Shown one piece after another: positions 25,901 through 35,052 of a stretch of 45,702 bases of DNA. The stretch lies in NCBI GenBank assembly GCA_902564535.1, contig CACFBG010000009.1, forward strand, positions 1 to 45,702, read 5' to 3'. Numbering within the stretch: the stretch's first letter is position 1; each line of letters starts with the position of its first letter. Origin of the DNA: an uncultured Prochlorococcus sp. (GTDB lineage Bacteria > Cyanobacteriota > Cyanobacteriia > PCC-6307 > Cyanobiaceae). Position numbers and translations under genes: made by a program. Under the pieces are notes generated by a model that worked only from the letters and a program-made list of their open reading frames with translations, did no database searches and was not told where the DNA came from.

Positions 25901-27235
25901 ATGAGAAAGGTTGCTCTAAATACATCACTAATATTTAGTCTAATCCTTATATTATTTGCTATTAGCAAACATATTCTTATGGGAAGTGCAGCGTGGGATT
26001 TAGGTATATTTGAACAATTCTGCTGGCTTATTGCAAATAAAAGTATCCATTCTATTTCTAGTCTAAGAGGAGTTTCACCTCTTCAAGACCATTTTTCCTT
26101 ACTACTATTACCTATCTCATTTATTTATAAGTTATTCCCATCTACATTAACCTTATTAATAATACAATCAATATCATTAGGAAGTCTACCTTATTTAGCA
26201 GTAAAAGATAAAAAAACTAATAAATTATATATTGGTTTGATGATAGCAATCGTTTTATCTCCAATAATATTTTTGGCTAATTTGTCAAATTTTCATCCTG
26301 AAGTTTTAAGTGCTCCTTTTATGCTTATTGCTATACAAGAATCCATAAAGGATAGGAGAGCTCCTTATTACCTATCATTCTTAATATCTTTATCAGCAAA
26401 AAAATCACAATTGCTCTTTGGAATCGGCTTAAGTATATATTCTTTTGCTAAAGGGAAAGTTAAAAGAGCTCTTAATAGTTTAATAATTTCTATTTCTTGG
26501 TGGCTTATAGCAAGTAGTTACTCTTCAATTAGTGGAGATTATATACAGGAAAGATTAGGCTATTTAGGTGATTCTAAAGTTCAAATCATAATAACACTAT
26601 TAACCAAACCATTTAGAATTTTTTATGAAGCCCCTCCTGAACAAATAATATTATATACACTCGGCTTAACACTTTCATTTCTTATACTATTTGGGAAGGA
26701 ATCAATTCCCGGCTTGATTGGGACAATTCCAGTCTATTTTACTAATATTATATCTTCTGCAGGATCTCAACGAGAACTATACTCACAATATTCGATATCC
26801 ATTTTACCCTTCATTATAATTGCTTGCTTGGATTCTATTGAAGGGAAAAAGAACCTATCTGAAAGAATAATTAATCGCATATATCTATCAACAATCCTTA
26901 TATCTTCAATAGCTTTCTTTGGTTATTCCAGGATTGGCTACTTTCAATCCAGGTACTTACCAAATTTCAAAGAGTCAATTGCTTTTCACAAAATAAAATC
27001 TAATATTCCAAAGTATTCTGCTATTCTAACAAATAGTCAAATGGGTGCGCATCTTGCTAATAGAGAATTATTGCATATTACAGAGGATCATAATTTCCAA
27101 GAATTAGAAAATTATGATTATATAATTCTACCAAAATCAAAAGATAAATTTATTGTCAAAGAAGCTAAAAAATATAAGATGGACTGTTACGAACCAAATG
27201 ATTACCATGTTATTTGTAAAAAAATAACTAATTGA
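25901..27235 (+). CDS. DUF2079 multi-pass membrane protein
   Basis: A membrane protein of 444 residues from ATG 25901 (MRKVALNTSLIFS). It has roughly ten hydrophobic helices, the family's early motif AAWDLGIFEQFCWLIAN and the segment LQDHFSLLLLP, followed by a soluble C-terminal part. DUF2079 proteins resemble GT-C fold enzymes that use lipid-linked sugars, so a role in transferring sugars outside the membrane is inferred. Upstream in-frame starts exist (ATG 25793, TTG 25772) and would add 36-43 residues, but these precede the first transmembrane helix without conserved features. Next to a GT2-GtrA gene on the same strand, 52 bases away. Confidence 0.8.
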   Translation: MRKVALNTSLIFSLILILFAISKHILMGSAAWDLGIFEQFCWLIANKSIHSISSLRGVSPLQDHFSLLLLPISFIYKLFPSTLTLLIIQSISLGSLPYLAVKDKKTNKLYIGLMIAIVLSPIIFLANLSNFHPEVLSAPFMLIAIQESIKDRRAPYYLSFLISLSAKKSQLLFGIGLSIYSFAKGKVKRALNSLIISISWWLIASSYSSISGDYIQERLGYLGDSKVQIIITLLTKPFRIFYEAPPEQIILYTLGLTLSFLILFGKESIPGLIGTIPVYFTNIISSAGSQRELYSQYSISILPFIIIACLDSIEGKKNLSERIINRIYLSTILISSIAFFGYSRIGYFQSRYLPNFKESIAFHKIKSNIPKYSAILTNSQMGAHLANRELLHITEDHNFQELENYDYIILPKSKDKFIVKEAKKYKMDCYEPNDYHVICKKITN

Positions 27236-27287
27236 GCTACAAACTCTCCTCTAAATAGGTTATAATAAAATATATTTTTTCTTAACA

Positions 27288-28397
27288 GTGAGCCTTGAAG
27301 ATTATACTGTTTCCATAATACTTCCGACATATAATGAGGCGCAGAATATTATTCCATTGATTAAAAGAATTCTTGAATTCTCACAACTATACGACTTGGA
27401 ATTACTTGTTATCGATGACAATTCTAATGATGGGACAACCTCTCTGGTTAGAGAAATTGCTCAAAAAGATAAGAGAATAAGACTTTTCAATCGAATAGAT
27501 CGTTCAGGTTTATCTAGTGCAATTAAAGAAGGCATTTTAAATGCTACAGGAGAAATTATTGCAATAATGGATAGCGATGGACAACACGAGCCAATAGCCA
27601 TAATAGAAGCCATAAAAGAATTAAAAGCTAATAATTTAGACTTAGTTTTAGGTAGTAGATTTCTCGAGGAATCAAAGCTGAAAGGACTTAGTAGAAAAAG
27701 GACAAAGGGATCTACTTTAGCTAATAAATTTGCGCGTTTAAGCTTACATAAAAACTATAGACATATAACTGATTACATGAGTGGATGTATGGCCTTAAGA
27801 AGGGATTCATGCTTGGATTTTGTTCGAGAAATTGATGTAAATGGATTTAAATTTTTATACGAATTATTAGGAATTAGCAGTGGTAAGCTGAATATAAAAG
27901 AAATAGCAATTGATTTTAAATCACGTTTGCATGGCAAATCAAAGCTTGATATTGCCATTCTATGGGATTTCTTTATTTCACTTTTGCATACAATCAGTGG
28001 AAAAGTATTACCTAGAAGAGCCATAAGTTTTGCCTTGGTGGGTATTAGTGGTATCTTTGTTCAATTAATCTCCACGGAGATATTAATCAAACTTGTAGGC
28101 ACAACTTTTCAATCTGCCTTACCGTTCTCTGTATTAATTGCAGCCAGTACAAATTATCTGATAAATAATTCTCTGACATTTCGTTCAAGAAGGCTTAAAA
28201 GCTTTGGGCTCATTCAAGGATTATTAAAATTCCTTCTAGTTGCGTCTCTTCCTGTAATAGCAAATGTTGGACTTGCTACTAGTTTCTATAAATTCATTAC
28301 GCCTAGTGCATTTTTGGCTCAGATTGCAGGAATAATAGTAGTTTTCATATGGAATTATGCAGCATCCTCTAAATTTGTATGGAATACACCTTCCTAA
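27288..28397 (+). CDS. GT2 glycosyltransferase fused to a GtrA-like membrane domain
   Basis: A 369-residue fusion. Residues about 7-225 form a dolichyl-phosphate-mannose-synthase-like GT2 domain: VSIILPTYNEAQNI (8-21), VIDDNSNDGT (41-50) and the metal-binding MDSDGQH with D95-S-D97. Residues about 240-365 form four helices of the GtrA type (SFALVGISGIFVQLI...). Such proteins make polyprenyl-phosphate-sugar and help flip it. Paired with the DUF2079 gene, this suggests a lipid-linked sugar made here and used there. GTG start at 27288. The gene is AT-rich like its island neighbours. Confidence 0.9.
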   Translation: MSLEDYTVSIILPTYNEAQNIIPLIKRILEFSQLYDLELLVIDDNSNDGTTSLVREIAQKDKRIRLFNRIDRSGLSSAIKEGILNATGEIIAIMDSDGQHEPIAIIEAIKELKANNLDLVLGSRFLEESKLKGLSRKRTKGSTLANKFARLSLHKNYRHITDYMSGCMALRRDSCLDFVREIDVNGFKFLYELLGISSGKLNIKEIAIDFKSRLHGKSKLDIAILWDFFISLLHTISGKVLPRRAISFALVGISGIFVQLISTEILIKLVGTTFQSALPFSVLIAASTNYLINNSLTFRSRRLKSFGLIQGLLKFLLVASLPVIANVGLATSFYKFITPSAFLAQIAGIIVVFIWNYAASSKFVWNTPS

Positions 28398-28561
28398 AAA
28401 TCAAAACCAATTTTTATAAGAAAAGGATCTAAAAAAATTAGAATTCAGCAAATTCATGATGCTGTCTTTTACAGATAATGTCTAAAATCGCATTTCAGTA
28501 ACATTGGTCACATAGGCTCCTTCTCCTTTAGGTTATTTGTAGTTCAAATCGCACTAAACAA

Positions 28562-28681
28562 ATGAATGGATTTGCAGCAATCTGTGGAATTCTGGGATTT
28601 GCAGGATATATTGTTTTTTTCATAGGAGGCAACAGGAGTGGTGATGATGGACAATGCGTTAATCAAAGAGCGCCTAAATAA
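28562..28681 (+). CDS. 39-residue small membrane protein
   Basis: ATG at 28562: MNGFAAICGILGFAGYIVFF, then IGGNRSGDDGQ and CVNQRAPK. One membrane helix and a polar tail, in the otherwise empty 550-base gap between two accessory genes. The composition is right for a genuine small membrane protein. No family recognised. Confidence 0.45.
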   Translation: MNGFAAICGILGFAGYIVFFIGGNRSGDDGQCVNQRAPK

Positions 28682-28946
28682 ATTTGAATACTCAAAATAC
28701 TTATAAAAAAGAAGGATAGAGGTTTAATATCTTTTTTAATCTTGAAATATTTTCTTTCAAAGTAGCAGAGATGATATTCGTAAATAAAATCAAATAAATA
28801 TACAATTCAGTTTAAAATATTAATTTAAAAATTTAAGTAAACTAAAAAGAAAATTAGTTATATTTCTGGAGGATAAAGATTAGGAATCAATAGGTTCACT
28901 ATAAATTAATAAAAAATCCTGTGGATTAGACTAGTTAACCTTTAAA

Positions 28947-30092
28947 CTATTTACCAAATAAAGCTTCTTTTATAATATTATCATAAGAAAGTGGTAGTAC
29001 CTGGTAAATATCATCTCTTTGAACTAATTTCATCATCATTATATTTTCTTGGTTCTCATTTAACAAACCCTTGGCTGATATATTCTCATAGTTATTTATT
29101 CCGCAAGCCTTTGCTAGGTTCTCAAATATATTAGGTTGATATTTTTCATGATGAAATTCAATGAGTTTTGCTTCTTTTTGCATATATATAATATTTGTCA
29201 AAGCAGCTCCATGAACTGCTGCTACAACTTTAGCTGAAGAGAATAATCTAATTTGATCCTCAACTGTTAATTCGTCTAAAAAAATAATTTCATATCCATT
29301 TTTCACTAAATCTTCATGAAATTTACTTTGAGATGGGAGATTAAAGAGTTTCCCTTGTTGAATGTATTTCGGATCAAAGCTATTAAATATTTTTTCAGAT
29401 TCCTCAACCGGATAGATTCCTCTCAGCTGTGAATAATTGCTAGAAGTTTTTCTTTCAATATAAATTTTAGAGGAAAGTGTAAATCTCTCGGCTCTAATGT
29501 AATTCAGCCTTGGAGACATATAAGATTTAATTAGATTTATATTTGACTTGATTAAATTAATATTAGAAGAATTAATAAGCTGTTTAGATCTATCCCTATG
29601 GTGCTTATTGGCAATTAGCGCATTCATTATTACCAATGCATATGCACTATTCCCTTCTCGATATCTGATCGGTGTCACTTTGGCCTCCAGCCCACACAGT
29701 TCAATATATTGTTTTTGAAAGGAGCCACGATCAGTAATAATTATATTTTTATACTTAAAGTCTATTTTTCTTGCCTCCTTATCTAGATAAAGAATTTCGA
29801 CTAGATCTTCTAGGACAAAATGATAATAATTGGATATAATTCTATCAATACATACTATAGAGTCTTGAATGAAAGGCTGATTAGAATGTAGTAGATTTTT
29901 GAGCCCATAATTCCTTAATTTATCTATATCTTCTGTTGCCATTTCAGACTTAACTAATACTTTTTGAATATACTCAAAATCTAATAAATCCCAAATAGCC
30001 ATGCCAGGGCTTCCACTGCTACAGGCAAGTACTAGTCTCCTCAAGGAGTAGGTTTTGATTTCTTCCTTATTCTTCATAGATATAAGAAGCAT
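28947..30092 (-). CDS. GT61-family glycosyltransferase (DUF563)
   Basis: A 381-residue protein. GT61 landmarks are NYYHFVLEDLVEILYL (about 90-105), ITDRGSFQKQYIELCGL, and the C-terminal AAVHGAALTNIIYM followed by KLIEFH. The H-G-A-x-x-T-N segment is the most conserved of the family. GT61 enzymes transfer xylose, arabinose or GlcNAc in polysaccharides and glycoproteins; substrate here unknown. No membrane segment. Antisense to its neighbours, so an independent promoter is needed. Confidence 0.85.
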   Translation of the reverse strand: MLLISMKNKEEIKTYSLRRLVLACSSGSPGMAIWDLLDFEYIQKVLVKSEMATEDIDKLRNYGLKNLLHSNQPFIQDSIVCIDRIISNYYHFVLEDLVEILYLDKEARKIDFKYKNIIITDRGSFQKQYIELCGLEAKVTPIRYREGNSAYALVIMNALIANKHHRDRSKQLINSSNINLIKSNINLIKSYMSPRLNYIRAERFTLSSKIYIERKTSSNYSQLRGIYPVEESEKIFNSFDPKYIQQGKLFNLPSQSKFHEDLVKNGYEIIFLDELTVEDQIRLFSSAKVVAAVHGAALTNIIYMQKEAKLIEFHHEKYQPNIFENLAKACGINNYENISAKGLLNENQENIMMMKLVQRDDIYQVLPLSYDNIIKEALFGK

Positions 30093-30312
30093 TTATAATT
30101 ATATACGAAATTGAAGATAGCTATTCATTTAGACTTATTAAATAAGATTTAAAACAGAATCAAAGTATAATTGGGTTTAAAAAAATGTTTACTTAAACAA
30201 TATCTTAAAGGATCAAACTAATAGATTTACATTTTATATGATTAATATTAGATTTTTCATAATAGAATTTACAAAAGACGAAATGCTAGTCTCATTAAAA
30301 TTGATCTGAAAA

Positions 30313-31314
30313 ATGGAATGCTTAATTCATGTAGGAATGCATAAAACTGCTACTACAAGCTTTCAATACTTTTTAGCAAATAATTCTTCCAGGTTGAGAA
30401 AGCTAGGATGTCTATATCCAAAGAGCTTTAGGGCAAATAATCAGCATTCTCTATTGCCAGGATGCTATTTCCCAAACCATCAATTTCTACCACGAGAACG
30501 AAGCTTAGATCCAATGGTTTATATAAATCAATTCAAAAAGGAACTGGCCTCTGGAGCTTATTCATATTGTGTTCTTAGTAGTGAAGTGTTTAACGAGCTC
30601 ATGATTAAAGATGCTAGTCAATTCAATATTTTACTTAAGGAGATCACGAGTATGTTTAATGATTATAAGTTATTATTAACTACTAGAGAGCTAAATTCTG
30701 CTGCATTTTCCGGCATAAAGCATCGGCTTAGGCATATGCACAAAAAACCAGAATGCAAGCTAATTCCCAATTTAGATATAATTAATACTTTTAAAAATAT
30801 TAGAACTACAAGAGAACGAAATCTTGCTAATTGGAGACGTTCTAATTTACCTATAGTAGAAAAAGCAATGGAAGAGACCTCAAACCCTACTCAAAATTAT
30901 TTCTCAGTAATTTGCGATTTTTTTAAAGATAATGAAGTATACCAAACCATTAAAGAAATAGGATTAAATAGTATTAATTTTAAAGAAAATAAAGACGAAT
31001 TCCTCCCTTATATTTATTTAATCCTAATTCTGTCGAGTATTATTATAAAAAATAATTCGTATGAAAAAATAAATTTATCATTAATTACAATAGATAGTTT
31101 ATTGACATTTATTCAAAACTCCAATATTAATAATGTGAAATTAATATCAAATATTAAAGATGATATCAATTTATCATTTCTAGAAAATTATTCTGAAATT
31201 AATTTCAGCTCTTCCAATATAGAAAACCACCTAAGGATGGCAGGGCTAAGCAACGAAGATTCTAGTAATATAATTAATATCTCATATGAATACATTATGC
31301 AACTAGAAGGCTAA
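30313..31314 (+). CDS. Sulfotransferase-like protein
   Basis: A 333-residue protein whose start, CLIHVGMHKTATTSFQYFLA (3-22), is the PAPS-binding loop of the sulfotransferase type found in bacteria. YCVLSSEVFNEL (about 94-105) and YKLLLTTREL (about 121-130) follow as the next strands, the latter at the place of the 3'-phosphate-binding R. The C-terminal 130 residues are AT-biased and low in recognisable motifs. Likely modifies the same envelope glycan as the neighbouring transferases. ATG at 30313. Confidence 0.65.
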   Translation: MECLIHVGMHKTATTSFQYFLANNSSRLRKLGCLYPKSFRANNQHSLLPGCYFPNHQFLPRERSLDPMVYINQFKKELASGAYSYCVLSSEVFNELMIKDASQFNILLKEITSMFNDYKLLLTTRELNSAAFSGIKHRLRHMHKKPECKLIPNLDIINTFKNIRTTRERNLANWRRSNLPIVEKAMEETSNPTQNYFSVICDFFKDNEVYQTIKEIGLNSINFKENKDEFLPYIYLILILSSIIIKNNSYEKINLSLITIDSLLTFIQNSNINNVKLISNIKDDINLSFLENYSEINFSSSNIENHLRMAGLSNEDSSNIINISYEYIMQLEG

Positions 31315-31469
31315 GGTTTGTTTGATCAAGTGAAATTCATTAAAAAGCTGCTAAATAATTTATTAAAGAGTTTTTTAATTCTCAAAGCAAAGTTCTAAGT
31401 TAGCATCAGTTGTTAATTTGATCTGTACTAGTGACTATTTAAGGCTATATTAAGAAGTAGCATCTGAGG

Positions 31470-32201
31470 TTGATTTTGGTTAAGACAAAAATAAAATCAA
31501 GCCCACCTTCTATTACCAATTATCTTTTAATAATAACTTTAGGTCTTGTCATAGTCAATATCTTTATTCAGTTTGCAATATATACATTTGGTTTAGATAA
31601 AGAGTGGTTCCTATTATTCAACATGGACAAAGAGGTCAATATTCCTACGTTATTCTCATGCATACTCCTTTTGATTTGCAGTGCATTAATTTCGCTTGTT
31701 CTAAATAAAATCAAGAGGAAACGAAAGAACCTACAATATAAATGGAAAGTTCTTCAATGGATTTTTATATTCTTGGCATTAGATGAAGGCTTACAAATTC
31801 ATGAGGCTTTTATAATCCCAGGCTTAAAACCAATTCTCCCTGCCTTACTTACAGTTGTATGGGTTATTCCATACGGTATATTTTCAATATTTTTAATAAT
31901 CTACTTCATCCCACTAATAAGAAGTTTACCTAGTAAATTAAAATACTTAACATTATTCTCTGGTATTACTTATGTTTCAGGAGCTTTAGGGCTAGAAATG
32001 TTAGGAAGTTATTTAGTACGCACAGGAGATATAAGGCTTCATGGAATATCCTATGGCCTTATTATTACAGTAGAAGAAACTCTTGAAATTATTGGACTTA
32101 TAATATTTATCTATTCACTATTAACATATATTTTCGAATACCAAAAACAAAATCTTAAAGTAGAATTTAAATTAGAAAGAAATAAAAAAAATATTAAATA
32201 A
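31470..32201 (+). CDS. Multi-pass membrane protein, unrecognised
   Basis: A 243-residue protein with about six hydrophobic helices. Polar residues recur inside or at the edges of the membrane: LFNMDKEVNIPTLFS (about 49-63), LALDEGLQIHEAFIIPG (about 98-114), GALGLEMLGSY (about 171-181) and VEETLEIIGL (about 202-211). The D-E-x-x-x-x-H-E pattern in a membrane setting suggests metal coordination or proton handling, but this is speculation. It starts at TTG 31470 (preceded by GAGG). It sits inside a glycan island, so an envelope role is possible. Confidence 0.55.
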   Translation: MILVKTKIKSSPPSITNYLLIITLGLVIVNIFIQFAIYTFGLDKEWFLLFNMDKEVNIPTLFSCILLLICSALISLVLNKIKRKRKNLQYKWKVLQWIFIFLALDEGLQIHEAFIIPGLKPILPALLTVVWVIPYGIFSIFLIIYFIPLIRSLPSKLKYLTLFSGITYVSGALGLEMLGSYLVRTGDIRLHGISYGLIITVEETLEIIGLIIFIYSLLTYIFEYQKQNLKVEFKLERNKKNIK

Positions 32202-32215
32202 AGTAATCTAGAATA

Positions 32216-32902
32216 TTATGCTCCTTCCCATCCTTTAATTAGATTTTTTTCTCTGTTCCTCCAATCCCAACTAAATAAATCATTAGTAACATGAGTAAAA
32301 CCATCAAATAAAGAATATTCTATCCCACTTTTATGTAGGACATATGGAAGTGAAACTTGGCATTGAATAGTCCAATGAACAACTTCATTGAACCATTGCT
32401 CCATCAAACCAGTAATAGATCTATGATAAGCAAAGAAATTGGTAGAGAATAACTTATTATCAATAAAATCAGGATCGCCATAGTAATGAATAATTTGATC
32501 TAAAAGAGGCTCTCCTAAATATCTCATATTAAAGTAATCATGATTTTTTCTTAGCATTGAAATAGTTCGATAAGCTTCTTCTCTAATTGTATTAACCTTA
32601 GAGTGCCTAAATAAACACAATGGATTATCCTGAACTTTTAAAAGAATTTGGTCCGCTAGATCTATACCTCTGTGAGGCTTAATAGAAGAATCCATCCATA
32701 CATACCAATCTGATTCAACATTTTTCCATTCCAACATTTTTGGTATCTTTGACTTAAATCTCGGATGCATTGATAAATGCCTTGAAGGACTATTCAGATC
32801 GTGATAATAATTTAATGTGACATCATGTTTCTCAGAAAAAATATGAGGTTTCCAGGGAACTTGTCCTCCAAAGTGAGCACAAACAAAATGGACCCTAGCC
32901 AT
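32216..32902 (-). CDS. Putative glycosyltransferase (DUF616-like)
   Basis: A 228-residue protein. The segment WYVWMDSSIKPHRG (about 66-80) resembles the D-x-S metal/sugar-binding loop of DUF616-type glycosyltransferases, and LCLFRHSKVNTIREEAY (about 95-111) matches the following conserved region with R-H and E. The N-terminal MARVHFVCAHFGG is the first strand. No membrane segment. Probably soluble and part of the glycan island; donor and acceptor are unknown. Confidence 0.6.
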   Translation of the reverse strand: MARVHFVCAHFGGQVPWKPHIFSEKHDVTLNYYHDLNSPSRHLSMHPRFKSKIPKMLEWKNVESDWYVWMDSSIKPHRGIDLADQILLKVQDNPLCLFRHSKVNTIREEAYRTISMLRKNHDYFNMRYLGEPLLDQIIHYYGDPDFIDNKLFSTNFFAYHRSITGLMEQWFNEVVHWTIQCQVSLPYVLHKSGIEYSLFDGFTHVTNDLFSWDWRNREKNLIKGWEGA

Positions 32903-33015
32903 AGATAGAATTAGTTCCTTATACTTTATTATATAAGAAATTCACTCGATTTAAGCTATTTCAAAATTATCATTACTTATTAAGCTTAGGGGGATTTTTT
33001 AATATGCTTTAAAAA

Positions 33016-33180
33016 TTAATCTACATCATTACTAAATAATAAAGATTCGGGAATAAAGTGTTTTGTCCCATCAGGACATTTATACACACGTTCCATTACC
33101 CCACTATTTTCAATAATCTCTTCAACATAACAACCCATTGGCAATCTTGCTTCATACTTTTTTGCTCGATTCATATTCAT
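33016..33180 (-). CDS. 54-residue ORF with a PDG motif
   Basis: MNMNRAKKYEARLPMGCYVE..., then MERVYKCPDGTKHFIPESLL. It has a balanced composition, unlike the surrounding spacer. The segment VYKCPDGTKHF resembles VYLTPDGEKLSF at the C-terminus of the 36547 protein, so these may be related lineage-specific proteins. ATG at 33180. Unrecognised family. Confidence 0.55.
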   Translation of the reverse strand: MNMNRAKKYEARLPMGCYVEEIIENSGVMERVYKCPDGTKHFIPESLLFSNDVD

Positions 33181-33447
33181 AAATGAGCTGATGGCTATTC
33201 TTTTTTAACAGCAATCAACATCTTTGCAATAAGTAAAAAGGCTCGATTTAATTACATGTGATCTTAGGCTTTAGAATAAAAGTGAGTAATCCTTACACTG
33301 AATCTTTTCTTTATTAGGTTAGTTGAAGAGATTTATATCTAATAAAATCACTTAAGTGGTTAGCGACTAATATGACCAATATCCAATCCTTTTTCTAGGC
33401 TCTTAAAGCAATTACCAGTGACTAGCAAGCAAAGCATTTAAGAAAGA

Positions 33448-33648
33448 ATGATCAATCAATTACTACAAATGACATGGTACAACCCTATTTTCATAATGGT
33501 TGCCATAGGTGCTTTATGGTTTATGCCAGGAATAGTGCTTAGAAGATTAACTGAAGAAAAGGTCAAGAAGTTGAAAATAAAAGCCCAGGAAAGGAAAATC
33601 GCAAGTCTTTATCCTAAAGAAGAAAGCAAAGAATCTCAGACAAAATGA
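33448..33648 (+). CDS. 66-residue single-pass membrane protein
   Basis: One helix (about 13-31, IFIMVAIGALWFMPGIVL) followed by a highly charged helix RRLTEEKVKKLKIKAQERK and a polar tail. ATG at 33448. Type of small membrane protein common in picocyanobacteria; function unknown. Confidence 0.6.
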   Translation: MINQLLQMTWYNPIFIMVAIGALWFMPGIVLRRLTEEKVKKLKIKAQERKIASLYPKEESKESQTK

Positions 33649-33696
33649 AATACTCCTCAAATCTTTAAGACTGCATTAGATTAATTCAAAACTAAT

Positions 33697-33825
33697 ATGA
33701 ACGAAAGTACGATTTTAATTGAGAAATTCATCTGGGTCTTTATTGGAATATTTCTAACAGCAACTTTATTCAAAGCACTAATTACAACAAGTAAAGATGA
33801 TAAAGATAGCGATGGGAGCAAATAG
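33697..33825 (+). CDS. 42-residue single-pass membrane protein
   Basis: MNESTILIEKFIWVFIGIFL and a tail TTSKDDKDSDGSK. One membrane helix and an acidic/serine-rich tail. ATG at 33697; stop at 33825. Same direction as the 66-residue gene 49 bases upstream, so possibly one transcript. Unrecognised. Confidence 0.5.
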   Translation: MNESTILIEKFIWVFIGIFLTATLFKALITTSKDDKDSDGSK

Positions 33826-33841
33826 ATTTGAATAAGTCGAC

Positions 33842-33985
33842 TTAATCCTTCTTTGAATCTTTTTCCTCTGGGCGAACCCATCTCTTCTTAGTGGGAGTCT
33901 TCTTGAAAAGTTTTCTAACCCCAAACGTTAAGAGGGTTCCAAATACAAATGTCCAGATGAGAGGGATAAGGAGATCGTTTTCCAT
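33842..33985 (-). CDS. 47-residue membrane protein coupled to the upstream gene
   Basis: MENDLLIPLIWTFVFGTLLT then a basic tail VRKLFKKTPTKKRWVRPEEK. One membrane helix and a Lys/Arg-rich cytosolic end. Its ATG overlaps the stop of the 90-residue gene by one base (TAATG), strong evidence that both are translated from one message. Confidence 0.6.
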   Translation of the reverse strand: MENDLLIPLIWTFVFGTLLTFGVRKLFKKTPTKKRWVRPEEKDSKKD

Positions 33986-34257
33986 TAGAACTTCTTAAGA
34001 GACTTCATCGCAGGTCTTTCGGTATCTTGAAGTTCCAATGGAACATCAAGTCCCAAATCCTCTAAAAGAGCTTTTAAAAGTGCCTTATTAGTAGGAGCTT
34101 TCCTTCTTTTATCAAGGAAAAAACCTACAAAAGCTAAAAGGAGCGAGCTCAACAAAACAATAAGAATGGACCCTTTAAAGCCTATTAGCGATATTTGGCC
34201 AAATGTGACTTCCATTAATGGATCATTCGCTCTATCTATATCTTTCCACCAACTCAA
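33985..34257 (-). CDS. 90-residue membrane protein, first of a coupled pair
   Basis: One strong helix (about 27-48, FKGSILIVLLSSLLLAFVGF), then KRRKAPTNKALLKALLEDLG and a soluble tail. ATG at 34257. Coupled with the 47-residue gene by a TAATG overlap. No family recognised; the pair may form a small membrane complex. Confidence 0.6.
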   Translation of the reverse strand: MSWWKDIDRANDPLMEVTFGQISLIGFKGSILIVLLSSLLLAFVGFFLDKRRKAPTNKALLKALLEDLGLDVPLELQDTERPAMKSLKKF

Positions 34258-34401
34258 AGGAAAAGCTATTTAAGTAAAGAAAAAGATATGAACAATTCAC
34301 TCAGAAGATTCTGAAAAGGGCAAATTTGCAATATATGAATCTTAATTTATGCAAAAAACATAAAAAATCTGCTGTCAAATAAAATCATTATCGCAAAGAT
34401 A

Positions 34402-34905
34402 TTATAAAGATGAATTATTTTTAAAGACAATGGCATTGCGAATATAAAGCATTATAAAGCCTGTCTTTTCGTAGATATGATTCTTAGGTCCCCTGATTTT
34501 AAGCTGATAAGGATTTAAAAATATTGCATATAGTATTCTTAAAAATCTAAATGGTTTTCTTTTGGTTTCATATTTGGCAAATTTATTGTGAATAAGCTCA
34601 TCTATTTGTCTTTTATTCAATACATCATTTATTACAAAAGCTTGTAGAATTCTATTTTTCTCCGCATCAACTAAGGTATTTAATATAATATTTAAGCCCT
34701 TTAAGGAATCATAATCTCCTCTTATTATTTCTCTAACAATACTCTGGTATAAATTCTCCCATTTATAAGGCTCCTTCTCAAATAAAACTGACATTGGGTT
34801 GTCTTTATTAGCTTTTTGCAGCCTTTTCAGTTCATCTTCTACATTTTGATCAGATTCCCAATAATCATATAAAGGTGAGATTTTTGCTATTAAGAAAGTT
34901 TTCAT
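34402..34905 (-). CDS. Hypothetical protein, 167 residues
   Basis: MKTFLIAKISPLYDYWESDQ..., a mostly helical and charged protein with no signal peptide. A single weak hydrophobic stretch is at the C-terminal third (about 123-132, LRILYAIFLN). AT-rich codon use like the neighbouring accessory genes. I do not recognise a family. ATG at 34905. Confidence 0.55.
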   Translation of the reverse strand: MKTFLIAKISPLYDYWESDQNVEDELKRLQKANKDNPMSVLFEKEPYKWENLYQSIVREIIRGDYDSLKGLNIILNTLVDAEKNRILQAFVINDVLNKRQIDELIHNKFAKYETKRKPFRFLRILYAIFLNPYQLKIRGPKNHIYEKTGFIMLYIRNAIVFKNNSSL

Positions 34906-35052
34906 TATTGATCTATTTGAAGCCTTAAGAAAGAATAATGATTGTTAATCATACTTTGACAAGTTAAAATCAGTTAAAAGGTTAAGAGAAATAAAATTTA
35001 CTTATTCTAATTGCTTTATTCAGAAACATAATTTAAGTTTCGCAATTTTTTA

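Noticed and set aside
33681-33881. Minus-strand open frame of 66 codons
   Set aside because: It lies antisense to the 42-residue membrane ORF and overlaps the 47-residue coupled gene in another frame; the two called ORFs are better supported.
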